A stretch of DNA of 64,000 bases from the NCBI GenBank assembly GCA_019914945.1, contig CM034111.1, positions 6,882,001-6,946,000 on the forward strand, given 5' to 3'. Origin of the DNA: Typha latifolia (Eukaryota > Streptophyta > Magnoliopsida > Poales > Typhaceae). The notes beneath the pieces are model-generated. The model worked only from the letters and a program-made list of their open reading frames with translations, did not search any database and was not told where the DNA came from. Below, piece by piece: positions 46,601 through 53,200 of the stretch. A program made the translations under genes and the position numbers. Each line of letters begins with the position of its first letter. Positions within the stretch are counted from its first letter, which is position 1.

Positions 46601-47436
46601 TGTCGATCTCCTATGTCTTGTGATCCTCCCTGTATGGTAATGGTTGGTGGTTAAGATGGATTGGTTGGATTTCTCCAGTGATGCTCCAACAATGAACATG
46701 GTACGTTGAACACTTCAGCCTGAAAACAAAAAAGAGGAGGTTTTGGAAAGAAATACCAAATGAAAGGGTGGAGAAGAAGAGTTTTGAAGGGGGTTGGGTT
46801 TTGAAGAGGTGAGGATCTAGGAATTGGATCGATGATTCATCTCCCCCAAATCGTGGTGAGGATGGTGCCAGTCATGCCCTCTTTTAATGGGTAAACGAGA
46901 GGGTGAAGGAGAACAGTCACGCACGTGCCTTGCACATGCACCTTTGTTTTTTCTTTTTTTGGGTGTTGCATGTGAATGTTTTCTGTCCTTAGAATTACGT
47001 TTCTTATTGAATTCTATAGATCTGTTTTGAACTACTAATCTGTTTCAGCTTCTATTTCTTTATCCTCTTTTAACATAAGATTGTGCATATGGTACAATTC
47101 CTCTATTGCATAATCCCTTACAGAAGTGGATGGTCAAAGTCAACCCATGTAGTCCACATTACTCTTGATCAGAAATGTGTCTGCTTTTGGTTTAACAGAA
47201 TTCAATTCTTAACTAACTATTTATATTTTTGATACCTTATGGTGGTTAAATTTCAGGTACTTCTTCATGAGGGAGGGACACTTCTGGTCTGCTTGAACTC
47301 AATCCGTGCTCTTAACGACCCTACATGGTCCTGGGTACAGGATCTACAACAGTTGCTCAATGGACTAAGAAAAATTGTAGTGGGTTTCTTCTGGAGGCCT
47401 GCCTCAGATCATACAGCGCAAGCAGTTCCAATGTAG
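13500..47436 (+). CDS. HMA1: HMA1-like P1B-type heavy-metal ATPase gene, 10 visible exons, 5' end missing
   Basis: HMA1 proteins are chloroplast-envelope P1B ATPases that move metals such as Zn and Cu across the membrane by ATP hydrolysis. Ten exons on the + strand, all bounded by AG and GT, join in frame to 545 residues and a TAG stop. Motifs in order (residues of the visible part): TGE 21-23, SPC 131-133 (HMA1 has SPC where most P1B pumps have CPC), DKTGT 174-178, HP 229-230, TGD 355-357, GDGINDAP 402-409, HEGGT 490-494. The Arabidopsis protein is 819 residues, so about 270 N-terminal residues lie outside the window or are lost. Introns are 2014, 974, 2677, 297, 1218, 6076, 607, 84 and 18352 bp. 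Family assignment is firm; that the whole gene is functional is inferred from the unbroken frame and splice sites. Confidence 0.93.
14409..14775. repeat. AT-rich minisatellite of roughly 40-bp units
   Basis: Imperfect units built from AAATATTTAATCTCAATTT, CAGCAAATTAAATAATT and similar words repeat about nine times. Units vary by point change and by loss of one half. It sits wholly in an HMA1 intron. Confidence 0.75.
14776..15410 (-). repeat. Repeat H copy 2
   Basis: A purine-rich tract (GAGAGAAAGAG words), then CCGGAGTTTTCGTCGGAGC and GGATCCGGTTCAG. The reverse complement matches 3655-4160. Confidence 0.5.
15661..15856 (+). CDS. HMA1: HMA1 visible exon 2: linker and membrane helix
   Basis: The acceptor is CATTTGTAG and the donor is CTCAG/GTTTCC. 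It encodes 65 residues plus one base. [17 protein letters not shown] is typical of the family and is followed by a hydrophobic helix ([17 protein letters not shown]), the transmembrane segment before the metal-binding helix. Confidence 0.92.
15857..16830 (+). other. HMA1 intron between exons 2 and 3
   Basis: 974 bp of AT-rich sequence. Nothing beyond the splice sites is recognised. Confidence 0.8.
16831..16943 (+). CDS. HMA1: HMA1 visible exon 3: metal-binding membrane helix (SPC)
   Basis: The acceptor is TCCTTGCAG; the first two bases complete a Val codon begun in the previous exon. The 38 residues include [23 protein letters not shown] replaces the CPC of classical Cu/Zn pumps and is diagnostic for HMA1. 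The donor is AAG/GTAATT. Confidence 0.93.
16944..19620 (+). other. HMA1 intron between exons 3 and 4, with an E-family LTR fragment
   Basis: 2677 bp. About 17440-18180 carries an E-family LTR-like copy on the + strand (ATATGATATCCAAAAAATATG, a TATA-like CTATAAATATGG and a pyrimidine-rich tail). A primer-site-like GCTTTGATACCA in reverse orientation occurs at about 17307-17318. The remainder shows nothing specific. Confidence 0.65.
17440..18180 (+). repeat. E-family LTR copy in HMA1 intron
   Basis: It shares GAATTGTAGGAATTTACAG-like text, TTCATATGATATCC and the TATAAATA-to-CTT stretch with 63540-64000, and the later part with 4262-4800. It is solo or truncated. Confidence 0.6.
19621..19862 (+). 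CDS. HMA1: HMA1 visible exon 4: phosphorylation domain (DKTGT) and HP motif
   Basis: The acceptor is TTCTCTGTAG. It opens with [16 protein letters not shown], then [11 protein letters not shown], whose Asp is the phosphorylated residue. A Cys-rich stretch ([10 protein letters not shown]) and [13 protein letters not shown] follow; HP is the P1B nucleotide-domain motif. The donor is AG/GTAAAG, splitting an Arg codon. Confidence 0.94.
19863..21480 (+). other. HMA1 introns around exon 5
   Basis: Introns of 297 bp (19863-20159) and 1218 bp (20263-21480). Both are AT-rich with no repeats recognised. Confidence 0.75.
20160..20262 (+). CDS. HMA1: HMA1 visible exon 5: nucleotide-binding domain
   Basis: The acceptor is GATGAACAG; one base completes the Arg codon. 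It encodes 34 further residues with [13 protein letters not shown], matching the GRG part of the P1B nucleotide-binding domain. The donor is AAG/GTAGGG. The 297-bp intron before it is short and free of insertions. Confidence 0.92.
21481..21645 (+). CDS. HMA1: HMA1 visible exon 6: nucleotide-binding domain, C-terminal part
   Basis: The acceptor is CTTTTAACAG and the donor is AAG/GTAAGA. It encodes 55 residues, including [10 protein letters not shown] and [15 protein letters not shown], which align with the variable end of the HMA1 nucleotide domain. The phase is 0 at both ends. Confidence 0.9.
22744..23095 (+). repeat. A-related LTR, first copy
   Basis: It begins TAATGCGGACATCA (TGATGCGGACATCA in element A) and ends TTTCACATTA. 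It is followed by a decayed primer site and a leader (to about 23390) that also follows the second copy. Confidence 0.7.
23391..24318 (+). mobile_element. D-family LTR with primer-binding site
   Basis: It starts TCTGATACGATTCGGAC and ends CGTACCA just before TTTGGTATCAGAGCC, with the initiator-Met primer site TGGTATCAGAGCC at 24323-24335. The 5' part (23570-23740) holds a cluster of CGTTCGAACGC palindromes. A TATA-like block leads to GATGTGGATGGCAACC and a pyrimidine-rich tail. About 200 bp of leader follow, and no protein frame. It is nested in the leader of the A-related LTR at 22744. Confidence 0.7.
24560..25510 (+). mobile_element. A-related element tail: purine tract, LTR and leader
   Basis: CTCTCGGGGAGAA then TGATGCGGACATCAATAAC marks the purine tract and LTR start at 24923. 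The LTR ends TTTCACATCA at 25287, followed by TTTTGGTGTTAGAGC, a decayed primer site. An imperfect duplication of about 175 bp lies upstream (24560 and 24735). Together with 22744-23390 it gives two LTR-leader units in tandem with the interior gone. Confidence 0.65.
25590..26065 (-). repeat. D-family LTR fragment
   Basis: Minus-strand copy recognised by GCGCGTTCGAACGCACC, CATTCGAATGCC and CATTCGAACGCC near 25980-26065, and by GAGGCTAGCCAATCATCC upstream of them, which corresponds to the GGTTAGCCTC promoter region of the plus-strand copy. Confidence 0.55.
27722..27938 (+). CDS. HMA1: HMA1 visible exon 7: P domain with TGD
   Basis: The acceptor is CTTCCTTTTAG; it begins [12 protein letters not shown]. 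It carries [20 protein letters not shown] and SLKPEDKL, the conserved P-domain segments that position ATP and the phosphoaspartate. The donor splits a Gly codon. It follows a 6.1-kb intron full of LTR debris. Confidence 0.94.
27939..28817 (+). other. HMA1 introns around exon 8
   Basis: Introns of 607 bp (27939-28545) and 84 bp (28734-28817), without repeats. Confidence 0.8.
28546..28733 (+). CDS. HMA1: HMA1 visible exon 8: hinge motif GDGINDAP
   Basis: The acceptor is GTGTTGCAG; two bases complete Gly. [15 protein letters not shown] is the magnesium-binding hinge; [20 protein letters not shown] and [10 protein letters not shown] lead into the last membrane helices. The donor is TTG/GTATGG. 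Confidence 0.94.
28818..28904 (+). CDS. HMA1: HMA1 visible exon 9: penultimate membrane helix
   Basis: The acceptor is TATTTGCAG and the donor is ACG/GTATGC. The 29 residues [20 protein letters not shown]... form a membrane helix of the C-terminal pair. It is separated from exon 8 by only 84 bp and from the last exon by 18.35 kb. Confidence 0.92.
29226..29556 (-). repeat. Left LTR of element A (3' LTR)
   Basis: 331 bp. The reverse complement starts TGATGCGGACATCA and ends ACGTTTTGCATCA. A TATA-like CTATTTATAGACC lies inside. The polyprotein frame runs into it and stops at 29393. Confidence 0.88.
29557..30283 (-). pseudogene. Element A integrase tail and chromodomain
   Basis: Minus-strand frame, read from 30283. 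The integrase tail ([18 protein letters not shown]) is followed by a Pro-rich linker and a complete chromodomain ([30 protein letters not shown]). The chromodomain classes it as a chromovirus, a group that targets modified chromatin. The frame is open but detached from the catalytic core by a frameshift near 30290-30400. Confidence 0.85.
30403..30960 (-). pseudogene. Element A integrase zinc finger and catalytic core
   Basis: [20 protein letters not shown] ends the HHCC finger. The catalytic core shows [10 protein letters not shown] and IVSDRDVKF (the two Asp). At about 30404, beside the third catalytic acid, one base is missing, so the frame runs to a stop immediately. The finger's His half is in another frame near 30830. 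Confidence 0.85.
30825..32490 (-). pseudogene. Element A reverse transcriptase and RNase H
   Basis: The YFDDILIYS catalytic box is intact near 31835-31860. A small deletion right after it (about 31800) changes the frame. RNase H follows with [12 protein letters not shown] and YDKEFYAV, but the segment expected between HYLLP and ALRYLNSQ, which carries a catalytic Asp in element B (YSDHEALR), is deleted in frame. The N-terminal fingers are broken near 32210. Confidence 0.85.
32600..33207 (-). pseudogene. Element A protease and gag zinc knuckle end
   Basis: [16 protein letters not shown] and [10 protein letters not shown] mark the aspartic protease. Between gag and protease the CCHC knuckle reads CYKC then TAA (33205-33207) before GYGHVAANC. 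The stop interrupts the knuckle. Confidence 0.8.
33208..34245 (-). pseudogene. Element A gag
   Basis: A 345-residue open frame from ATG at 34243-34245, with [39 protein letters not shown] and [12 protein letters not shown], the capsid region of Ty3/gypsy gag. It ends inside the zinc knuckle at a premature stop. Otherwise the longest intact retroelement frame of the window. Confidence 0.85.
34246..36048 (-). other. Element A leader
   Basis: 1.8 kb non-coding leader, in minus orientation throughout: its order (AAACCC-type text, then a CCG/CGACG-rich block, then gag) mirrors that of the leader of element B. It holds TA repeats (34291-34309) and a GC-rich array. Confidence 0.7.
34905..35500. repeat. 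GC-rich GGCGTCGTCGG minisatellite
   Basis: About 600 bp of imperfect units such as GGCGTCGTCGGGCGAGGC, far richer in G+C than the AT-rich surroundings. It opens long frames in several phases on both strands, all low-complexity and not credible genes. Confidence 0.85.
36049..36379 (+). repeat. Right LTR of element A, inverted
   Basis: 331 bp, starting TGATGCGGACATCA and ending TTTTGCATCA on the + strand, so opposite to the left LTR and to the coding region. It is followed by CACAT, the partner of the left flank. Confidence 0.88.
37700..38025 (+). repeat. 5' LTR of element B
   Basis: 326 bp from TGGTGGGGACACC to TGCATCA. TATA-like CCTATATAAAGG at about 37836-37847 is the likely promoter. Confidence 0.93.
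38030..38041 (+). other. Primer-binding site of element B
   Basis: TGGTATCAGAGC, complementary to the 3' end of initiator Met tRNA, four bases after the LTR. Confidence 0.92.
38042..39732 (+). other. Leader of element B
   Basis: 1.7 kb with A-rich tracts (38300-38400), repeated TTTTAGGGATTAGTTTCC-like units (38515-38690), AACCC text and a CCGCC-rich block (38985-39190). No gene is credible here. Confidence 0.7.
39733..40995 (+). pseudogene. Element B gag
   Basis: ATG at 39733. In-frame stops at 39772-39774, 40213-40215 and 40231-40233. Capsid motifs: [39 protein letters not shown]. The zinc knuckle reads [14 protein letters not shown]: the second Cys is Tyr, so zinc binding would be lost. 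Its TGA overlaps the ATG of the protease frame. Confidence 0.88.
40992..41610 (+). pseudogene. Element B protease
   Basis: [12 protein letters not shown] is the aspartic-protease active site and HIILGRPWL its C-terminal landmark. A stop follows at 41281-41283, after which the same frame continues to [11 protein letters not shown]. Confidence 0.85.
41610..42860 (+). pseudogene. Element B reverse transcriptase and RNase H
   Basis: Read in pieces 41620-41925, 41930-42117, 42237-42446 and 42471-42860, separated by stops and frameshifts. [19 protein letters not shown] and [11 protein letters not shown] are typical. The catalytic box is YFNDILIYS, with Asn for the first Asp. RNase H has [12 protein letters not shown] and LYSDHEAL intact; it ends VDALS and a stop. 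Confidence 0.88.
43030..44303 (+). pseudogene. Element B integrase and chromodomain
   Basis: [10 protein letters not shown] keeps the two His of the zinc finger, but its Cys half is destroyed by a stop and frameshift near 43140. The core frame 43152-43835 has [19 protein letters not shown] and [10 protein letters not shown], all three catalytic acids. After one stop the tail (43845-44303) leads to a chromodomain ([19 protein letters not shown]) that is frameshifted before [10 protein letters not shown]. Confidence 0.88.
44370..44691 (+). repeat. 3' LTR of element B
   Basis: 322 bp from TGGTGGGAACACC to TGCATCA, preceded by CCTGGGAGAGT. It differs from the 5' LTR by scattered substitutions and small gaps, so the insertion is not recent. 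Confidence 0.93.
44697..45474 (+). other. Intron sequence with a short tandem duplication
   Basis: AT-rich intron DNA. A unit of about 45 bp (GTCTTCTAATGCTGCTGAAT and what follows) is repeated twice at about 45337-45425. No coding sequence. Confidence 0.6.
45475..46730 (-). repeat. Repeat J copy 1 (minus strand), hairpin at one end
   Basis: Matches the reverse complement of about 54330-55260 over several blocks in the same order (CCTAGCAGTATTCGATGACGT, CATAGACAACCGACTTGATC, TTTATGCTCATAATCTTTT in its own sense). It ends at the palindrome CACATGGG...CCCATGTG (45475-45495). The inner block lies about 560 bp from the hairpin in both copies. Superfamily unknown. Confidence 0.6.
47257..47436 (+). 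CDS. HMA1: HMA1 last exon: C-terminal membrane segment and tail
   Basis: The acceptor is TTAAATTTCAG. It encodes [20 protein letters not shown], a conserved metal-site region of HMA1, then a tail of about 40 residues ending AVPM and TAG at 47434-47436. The frame is continuous with exon 9 although two gypsy elements lie in the intron. Confidence 0.93.
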   Translation, partial: VLLHEGGTLLVCLNSIRALNDPTWSWVQDLQQLLNGLRKIVVGFFWRPASDHTAQAVPM

Positions 47437-47716
47437 ATTATGTATGATATTTTACAACCATTACTATCACATCCTAATCATTGTTTTTTTTTTCTCTGAA
47501 TTGGATGTTAAGGATGTAGTGCAGAAGCTTCTATATGCTATTGAAGACAGCACTTTGTGAATCTGAGAAATCGCAAGAATGCCAAACCTTCTTTTGTGTC
47601 ACAGTATATTACATCTCTCATTTATTGTTCTGCACTTAGCATTTCTATGCAGTGTTCAATAGGTTTATCTAGACTGTCAGTAAAGATTTCAGAACTAATT
47701 GGTCGGGAAACAATAG
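47437..47716 (+). other. Probable HMA1 3' UTR and downstream flank
   Basis: AT-rich, non-coding sequence follows the HMA1 stop. It runs without a recognisable repeat until the edge of LTR element D2. No clear polyadenylation site can be fixed by eye. Confidence 0.4.
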
Positions 47717-48360
47717 TGTTTGAATATGATCTTTGATTCACGATCGGGCCTCTGGTTTGGAAGTTAGATCTATGCGAACCTTCAAGGTTAATAGTGTCCT
47801 CGAGATTCAACAGTTGGATCGGAAAGATAATTTAGATTTTGATAGATCATGGGGGATTGAATCCATTTGAATGGATCGGCAAAAGAGTGGCTGAGTGGTG
47901 GTGGTGGTGGTGAAACTCAGCCAGGGTTGGTAAGATAGACTAATGGAGATGTAAGGTAGGTCGAGGTGTTGTGCAAGACAGAGAAGAGGAGGGAGAAGTG
48001 GGTTGTTTCTTAGGATCGAGAGGGGCGACCAAATAGAAAGGGGAGGAGCTCGGCCAACAATGGTGGTCGGCTACATTGAGGGAGGTCGAGGAAGAAGATA
48101 GAGGAACAAAAAGAAGAATTGATTCAATTTTCAAAAAAGTGACTAATTAGGTGCGCACCATAACTATTTGTAGGTCCTGTGAGCCTAACCCGCGTCGTTT
48201 GGTCCACTCTACAAACTAGTGACTCATAAGCAAATAACATAACAAAATATTAGAAAATAAATACTTAACAAGTGCTCTTTTGTTGGGCATTCGAACACCC
48301 CAATTAGATAATTATTACAACTCATAAACATGGAATTATTAAGTAAGGAGCGAGTCTGTA

Positions 48361-48759
48361 TTAGACCACTCTAGAGTCAAATAAGGCTTGGTTTGGCAAA
48401 ATCGTATCAGTCCACCATGCTTCCCCCACCTTTTCCTCAAGGTGTGAAACTGGGGAACGCTCCAAATTGGGACGATGTGAAGTCTCGGGTGATGTTGTTG
48501 GTGGCTGAGATATCTTCCACATGTCTTCTCCTGTCCAAGTGGGTTGAGGTAGCCCAACCATCAAATGCAAGGTCAGGTTTGGCTGTAATCTCACCCCATC
48601 TAATCGTATCACCCTACTGTCATGTTGGAACATTATCCACAACTTGCTAAAATCAAATGTCATCGGCCCTAGGCTCTGCAGCCATTGTGTTCCTAGAATC
48701 ACATCAACTCCTCGCAAGGCCAGCGGATATATGTTTGCAATAAAATTGTGGCCTTGCAC
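48361..48759 (-). pseudogene. Element D2 protease remnant
   Basis: 132-residue minus-strand frame with LALRGVDVILGTQWLQSLGP and FDFSKLWIMFQHD, the C-terminal half of a Ty3/gypsy protease. It runs directly into the purine tract and LTR, so all downstream pol was deleted. Confidence 0.7.
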
Positions 48760-48789
48760 TTGAATTCGAACCTAACGACAATAACTATT

Positions 48790-49390
48790 CGCCCATAACA
48801 TGGTATTGTCGTTGATCACCACATCAAATCCAATCATTAGTTCCTCTCTTAATCCAATCGTTCTAACCAGCCACTCAGTCAATAAATTTATGTGTGCTCG
48901 ACCCTAGATCTCATGATCGACCTTGCGGTTGGCTCTTGGTTCAGTGCTAAACCTTCGAGGCAGTGGGTTGAACTTGGGGTATCCTCTTTCATGGTCTATC
49001 TCATCTCTGAAATGGTCTATGTCATTGAAGCTCTGCCAATCTTCTTCGTCGACCTACAACATTAGGTTGGCACACCGATCTGGTTCCACCGCAGTCGGCC
49101 TTAATGTTACCATTGGTGTAGGTCTAAATTCATTAGGAGAAGTATCAATGGATCTTCATGTCTTTAGGTCTATATTGGTGCTGGTGGTGGAATCATCACT
49201 GGTCTGTCTTATGCTCTATTCTTCAACGTGGTGTAGAAGCGGCTGACCAATTCCGCATCATCTCTCTCAACTCAGCTTGCTCGTTTTGTAGGTGGTCCAT
49301 CCACTGTATCGTCAACTTGAGCATGGCATTTGTGTGGCCCAAGGCTGCCGCAAAGTAGCTTCCATGGTTTGGGTTAGCCATGATTATCGA
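48790..49390 (-). pseudogene. Element D2 gag remnant
   Basis: ATG near 49380 starts MANPNHGSYFAAALGHTNAM and LQNEQAELREMMRNW before a stop. A second block has DEEDWQSFNDIDHFRDEIDH. Most of the capsid region is missing. Confidence 0.6.
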
Positions 49391-50339
49391 TTGGCTTGAC
49401 ACCGTGTTTTGAGTTTTCGGTAGTTGAAATATCTCCTTGTAGTGGTGTATCTCTTGGTTGTCTCCTTAACCTTGTATCCACCATTAATGGAGGTCCAAGG
49501 TCCACCTAGCCCTGATATCAATAATACGAACTACCTTCGAATAGTGATCCGTAGTTGTCTTCCAACTTCCTCGAGCGATGCAAGTCCAAATATGATATCT
49601 AATTCATGATCGAACCTCCGATTTGGAAGCTAGGTTTCTCGCGAATCTTCAAGGTTAATAGGTTCTTCAAGATTCAACAGTTGGATTAGAAAGATAATTT
49701 AGGGTTTGATAGATCTGGAGTGGGGATCAAATCTATCAGAATGGATCGACAAAAGGGTGGCTGAGTGGTGGTGGTGTTGGTGGAACTCAGCTAGGGTTGG
49801 TGAAGGTAGATGAATGGAGATGTAAGGTAGGTCAGAGTGCTACGCAAGGTAGAGAAGAGGAGGGAGAAGCGAGTCATTTCTCACGATCAAGAGGGGAGTC
49901 CAGATGATGGGGGGAGGAGCTCAACCAACAATGGTGGTCGACTAGATTGAAGGAGGTTGAGGGAGAAGATAGAGGTCCAAGAAAAAGAATTTATTCAATT
50001 TCCAAAAAGAAGTGACTAATCAGGTTGCTACCTACAACTCGATCAGCCTAACCCACGTTGCGTGGTCCAACTCCACTAACTAATGACTCATAAGTAAATA
50101 ACATAAGAAAAGACTAGAAAATAAACATTTCAACCAAGTACTCTTCCATCGGCCGTTCGAATGCCGCGTTCGTACCCCTAGTGTTCAAATGCCCTAGCTA
50201 GAAAATCCTTATTTTTTAGCAAACGAGCAAATAACTACTAGAACTCATAAATAAGAAATTATTAACAAGTAATGGTTTTATATCAGCCCACTTTAGAGTC
50301 GAATCAGGCCTGGTTTGGCGAAACTGTATCAGCGTGACA

Positions 50340-50660
50340 CAAGGGCTTTTGTCCAAGCATGTGAAACTTGACAGCGGGCAAAGTCTTTAATTTTGAAACC
50401 GACGGGATTGTTGTGACCACTACCTATACTGGGCTGTGTATGGGAAGATATTTCTGTGGATTTCATAGAAGGTCTTTTGTTGGTACATGATTATTATGTT
50501 ATTTTTATGGTGGTTGACAGGTTAACTAAGTCGGTGGCTAAAATTTTTGTTTGAGATGTCGCTAGACTCTATGGCATGCCACGCACAATAGTCTCCAACC
50601 ATGATTGTGTGTTTATCAGCAATTTCTAGACTGAGTTTTTTAGGTTACAAGGGATTGATA
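50340..50660 (+). pseudogene. Integrase core fragment, plus strand
   Basis: Bases near 50440-50645 read WEDISVDFIEGL, VIFMVVDRLTKSVAKIFV, stop, DVARLYGMPRTIVSNHDCVF, stop, TEFFRLQG. The first catalytic Asp is kept; the second motif is SNHD in place of SDRD. Only the core is left. It lies right after element D2 in the opposite orientation. Confidence 0.75.
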
Positions 50661-51790
50661 GGACTTGGTCAAAATCCCTTAGTTTAATTAGATTTATTTG
50701 CTTCTTCCATTTAGTCCTTGTATTAGATTATTGCTTTTAGCTTTAGTTGATTTGAGTTCATGACGATACAAATGGGGTTGGACCTAGTTCTCTCGAGTTG
50801 AATCACTTTTCTTTTCAAAGAATTAGGATTCTATTTGAACGCGCTCGGCGAGGATGCATTGTTTCTAGGGTTATCTTTTATTTATTTTTCTTGTTAAGTT
50901 TGCCTCTAAATATGTAGAAAGCAACCTTATAATATCTTGATCAAATCTGAGTTGATGGAAGAAGTCGAGGGAGAAGTCCCGATTGGTGTGCTGGGGTTCG
51001 TCTAAGATCTAACCACATCCGTTGTCACTCCTTCGATAGAGGTGCCTTCATTGGGTCTCAACACCATGGATCTGGTTGTTGGCATGGTGACCAAGGAACG
51101 GTGGCTCTGATACCTTATTATGGCCCGATCTCGACTACCCGATCAAGCTCGGGTGTAGGAAAGCATTCTATGCAGTCGTAGAAAAATATTTGTTAGATAT
51201 TCTCCTATAACCAAAAAATTACAAAAATCGATGGGTTCATTTTGTATCTCTTTGGTCTAGTCTTTTTTGTATTGATGACCTTCACAGATTCGGACTATAG
51301 ATAGGGAGAAAATAGGCAGAGTTCTCGTGGTGGTGTTGATGATAGGTGGTGGTGATGAAGGAGGAGATGGAGTGGACATGGGTTATAGGTAGGGTTTGCA
51401 CGAGGTGATGTTGGGTGAAAGAAGAGGGGGAAGAAGGTGGTCAGTATCCCAAGAAGGAGGGAGGGTCGAATAGTTGGAGGAGGCTAGAGGTAACCGACAT
51501 TCCATATATTTAGAGGCTAATCTAACAAGCAAAACAAACAAATGATAAACTTAGAAACAATGCATTCTCGTTGAGCGTGTTCAAATGGTTCAAATGGCAA
51601 ATTATGTTCCTTGTATTTGCAAACGTATGCAGGTTGTTCGAACGGGCGTTCGAACTCAACTTTCTCACATTCGAACGTGACAGCTAGAATTCTTATTCTT
51701 CAAGAAAACTAAGAAATTGGAACATGAAAAGATTCATATGTTGTATCTATACACGAGATGACTTAGTCTGGTCCAAATCACATCAATTAT
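50660..51790. mobile_element. Inverted pair of D/E-type LTR sequences
   Basis: 50830-50945 on the + strand (GAGGATGCATTGTTTCTAGG, GCCTCTAAATATGTAGAAAG) matches the reverse complement of 51485-51600. A reverse primer site GCTCTGATACC near 51107 and a short gag-like frame (MPTTRSMVLRPNEG, minus strand, from about 51080) lie between, so the right arm is a minus-strand 5' LTR and the left arm an oppositely oriented LTR. Confidence 0.55.
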
Positions 51791-52030
51791 TAGTGCGGGT
51801 AGTAATTTCTCGTGATGGGTAGTTGCTAGTGGTGGTCGTGCTTCTGCCTGTGACTAGATGACAAGTGGAGGTGGACGTTAATCTGGATAAGTAGGAAGCA
51901 GCGGTGACCTTCCATGGGCCAGCGCTAATGCCCAATTCACCTATCGATGTAGCGACTAGATCTAGTTCAGTAAGTTCACTTGTAGGTAGAGGGCTTCGTG
52001 TGGTGATCCTTGCTCCTAGAGCGTTGGCTA

Positions 52031-52330
52031 GGATCGTCATTATTCTCTCCTATTGTAGGCCCATATCCCAACATCATTATTATCATCATCACCTCTCTAG
52101 TAAATCATCGCACATAGTAGAATTATTACTTGTAGTCGAATCATCACACATACCATAATCATTTCTCATAGCAAAAATAAGAGCACATTGCTCATAAACA
52201 CCATGACCCTGATCATTGGGTACCGCTAGGTCTATGACCTCTACCTCTCAATCATAATTTCAAATCTCCTAGTGTATAGTATTATAATAGCCTGTACTAA
52301 AATAAATAAATAAATAAATAAATAAAAATT
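52031..52330 (-). repeat. Repeat J fragment
   Basis: The reverse complement matches 54440-54640 (GAGGTAGAGGTCATAGACCT, CAAGTAATAATTCTACTATG, GATATGGGCCTACA). Only the inner block is present; there is no hairpin end. An AAAT microsatellite (about 52302-52326) follows. Confidence 0.65.
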
Positions 52331-52377
52331 ATTTCTAGACACGTGCCCTACTACCCCTCAGTCTCCCCTCCCTCTCT

Positions 52378-52378
<1 letters not shown>

Positions 52379-52431
<53 letters not shown>

Positions 52432-52432
52432 A
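52379..52432. repeat. CT dinucleotide microsatellite
   Basis: Mostly uninterrupted CT repeats broken once by TTT. It immediately precedes an E-family LTR copy. Confidence 0.9.
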
Positions 52433-52439
52433 TACGACC

Positions 52440-53200
52440 CAGTCGGATTGAATCCATTCACGGCATATTGGGCTCATAGGATTGAGCATATTTATCTAGT
52501 TATTTATTTGTATTCTTTTTGGCTGTTGTCTTGTTGGTTGAGCCATGAACTCAAGTACGTGCTAAATGTGGACTCAACTTGTTAATTTAATAATTTAGTC
52601 TAGTAAAGTCGATTAATTGTTTTAGTCAAGTCATGAGTTCTATTGGGAACCCGAGTTCAACTCGGGCTAGTCAGTTGATTGAGTCCTAATCGAGATTGGT
52701 CTAGGATTTGCCTCTATAAATATGTGGAGAAAACCGTAATTAGGGATTATCTCATTATTAGATTGCTTTGCCGCCCCCTACCTCTCTCTATCTCTATCTC
52801 TTGGCCGTCGGCCTCATCTCCTCCACTACGCCACTATTGTTAGTTCGGTTGCTTCTAGCCTCTAGCCTCCCTCTTCTCCTTCTCTACTTCTCATTCGACC
52901 TATATTCACTAACCCTATTACAAAAGCAAGGTAGATATGTGCTAGAACAGCCATCAAGAGCAACAACTTGCAAATTGATCTAAGTAGAAACAATCTTGAT
53001 TCGTTGGGTTGTATCACCCTCCAACCTTCATCTACTATTTTGAAGATATCTTCTAATCTAGCCATCTAGTTGGTGTGAAATCTATGTTGAAAAGCTCACT
53101 CCCAGATCTACAACATATTAAAATTTCATGAGGATCCAATGACTAGATGAGTAGAAAAATCTCTTGAAAGTTTCGTGCAAATTTTTGTCTAACACCTCCT
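52440..53200 (+). repeat. E-family LTR copy
   Basis: It carries CCTCTATAAATATGTGG (TATA-like), a pyrimidine-rich middle and GGGTTGTATCACCCTCCAACC. The later part is homologous to the reverse complement of 56160-56430 and 57050-57290. A solo or truncated copy. Confidence 0.6.

Larger units (their letters stand above)
28905..47256 (+). other. HMA1 intron between exons 9 and 10 (18.35 kb)
   Basis: The donor is ACG/GTATGC and the acceptor TTTCAG/GTA. It contains gypsy element A (29226-36379), gypsy element B (37700-44691) and repeat J (about 45475-46730). Without the two gypsy elements and their target duplications it is about 4.2 kb. A homopolymer of about 22 A lies at 29050-29071. Confidence 0.85.
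47717..50339 (-). mobile_element. Element D2: gag-protease-only LTR element
   Basis: Two minus-strand LTRs of the D type in direct orientation (about 47717-48414 and about 49525-50339) enclose 1.1 kb. From right to left: decayed primer site (reverse complement TTGATATCAGGGCT) near 49515, gag start MANPNHGSYFAAALGHTNAM at about 49380, protease GVDVILGTQWLQSLGPMTFD in the frame 48361-48759, then the purine tract AAAAGGTGGGGGAAGCATGG at the left LTR. Reverse transcriptase, RNase H and integrase are absent. Confidence 0.75.
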
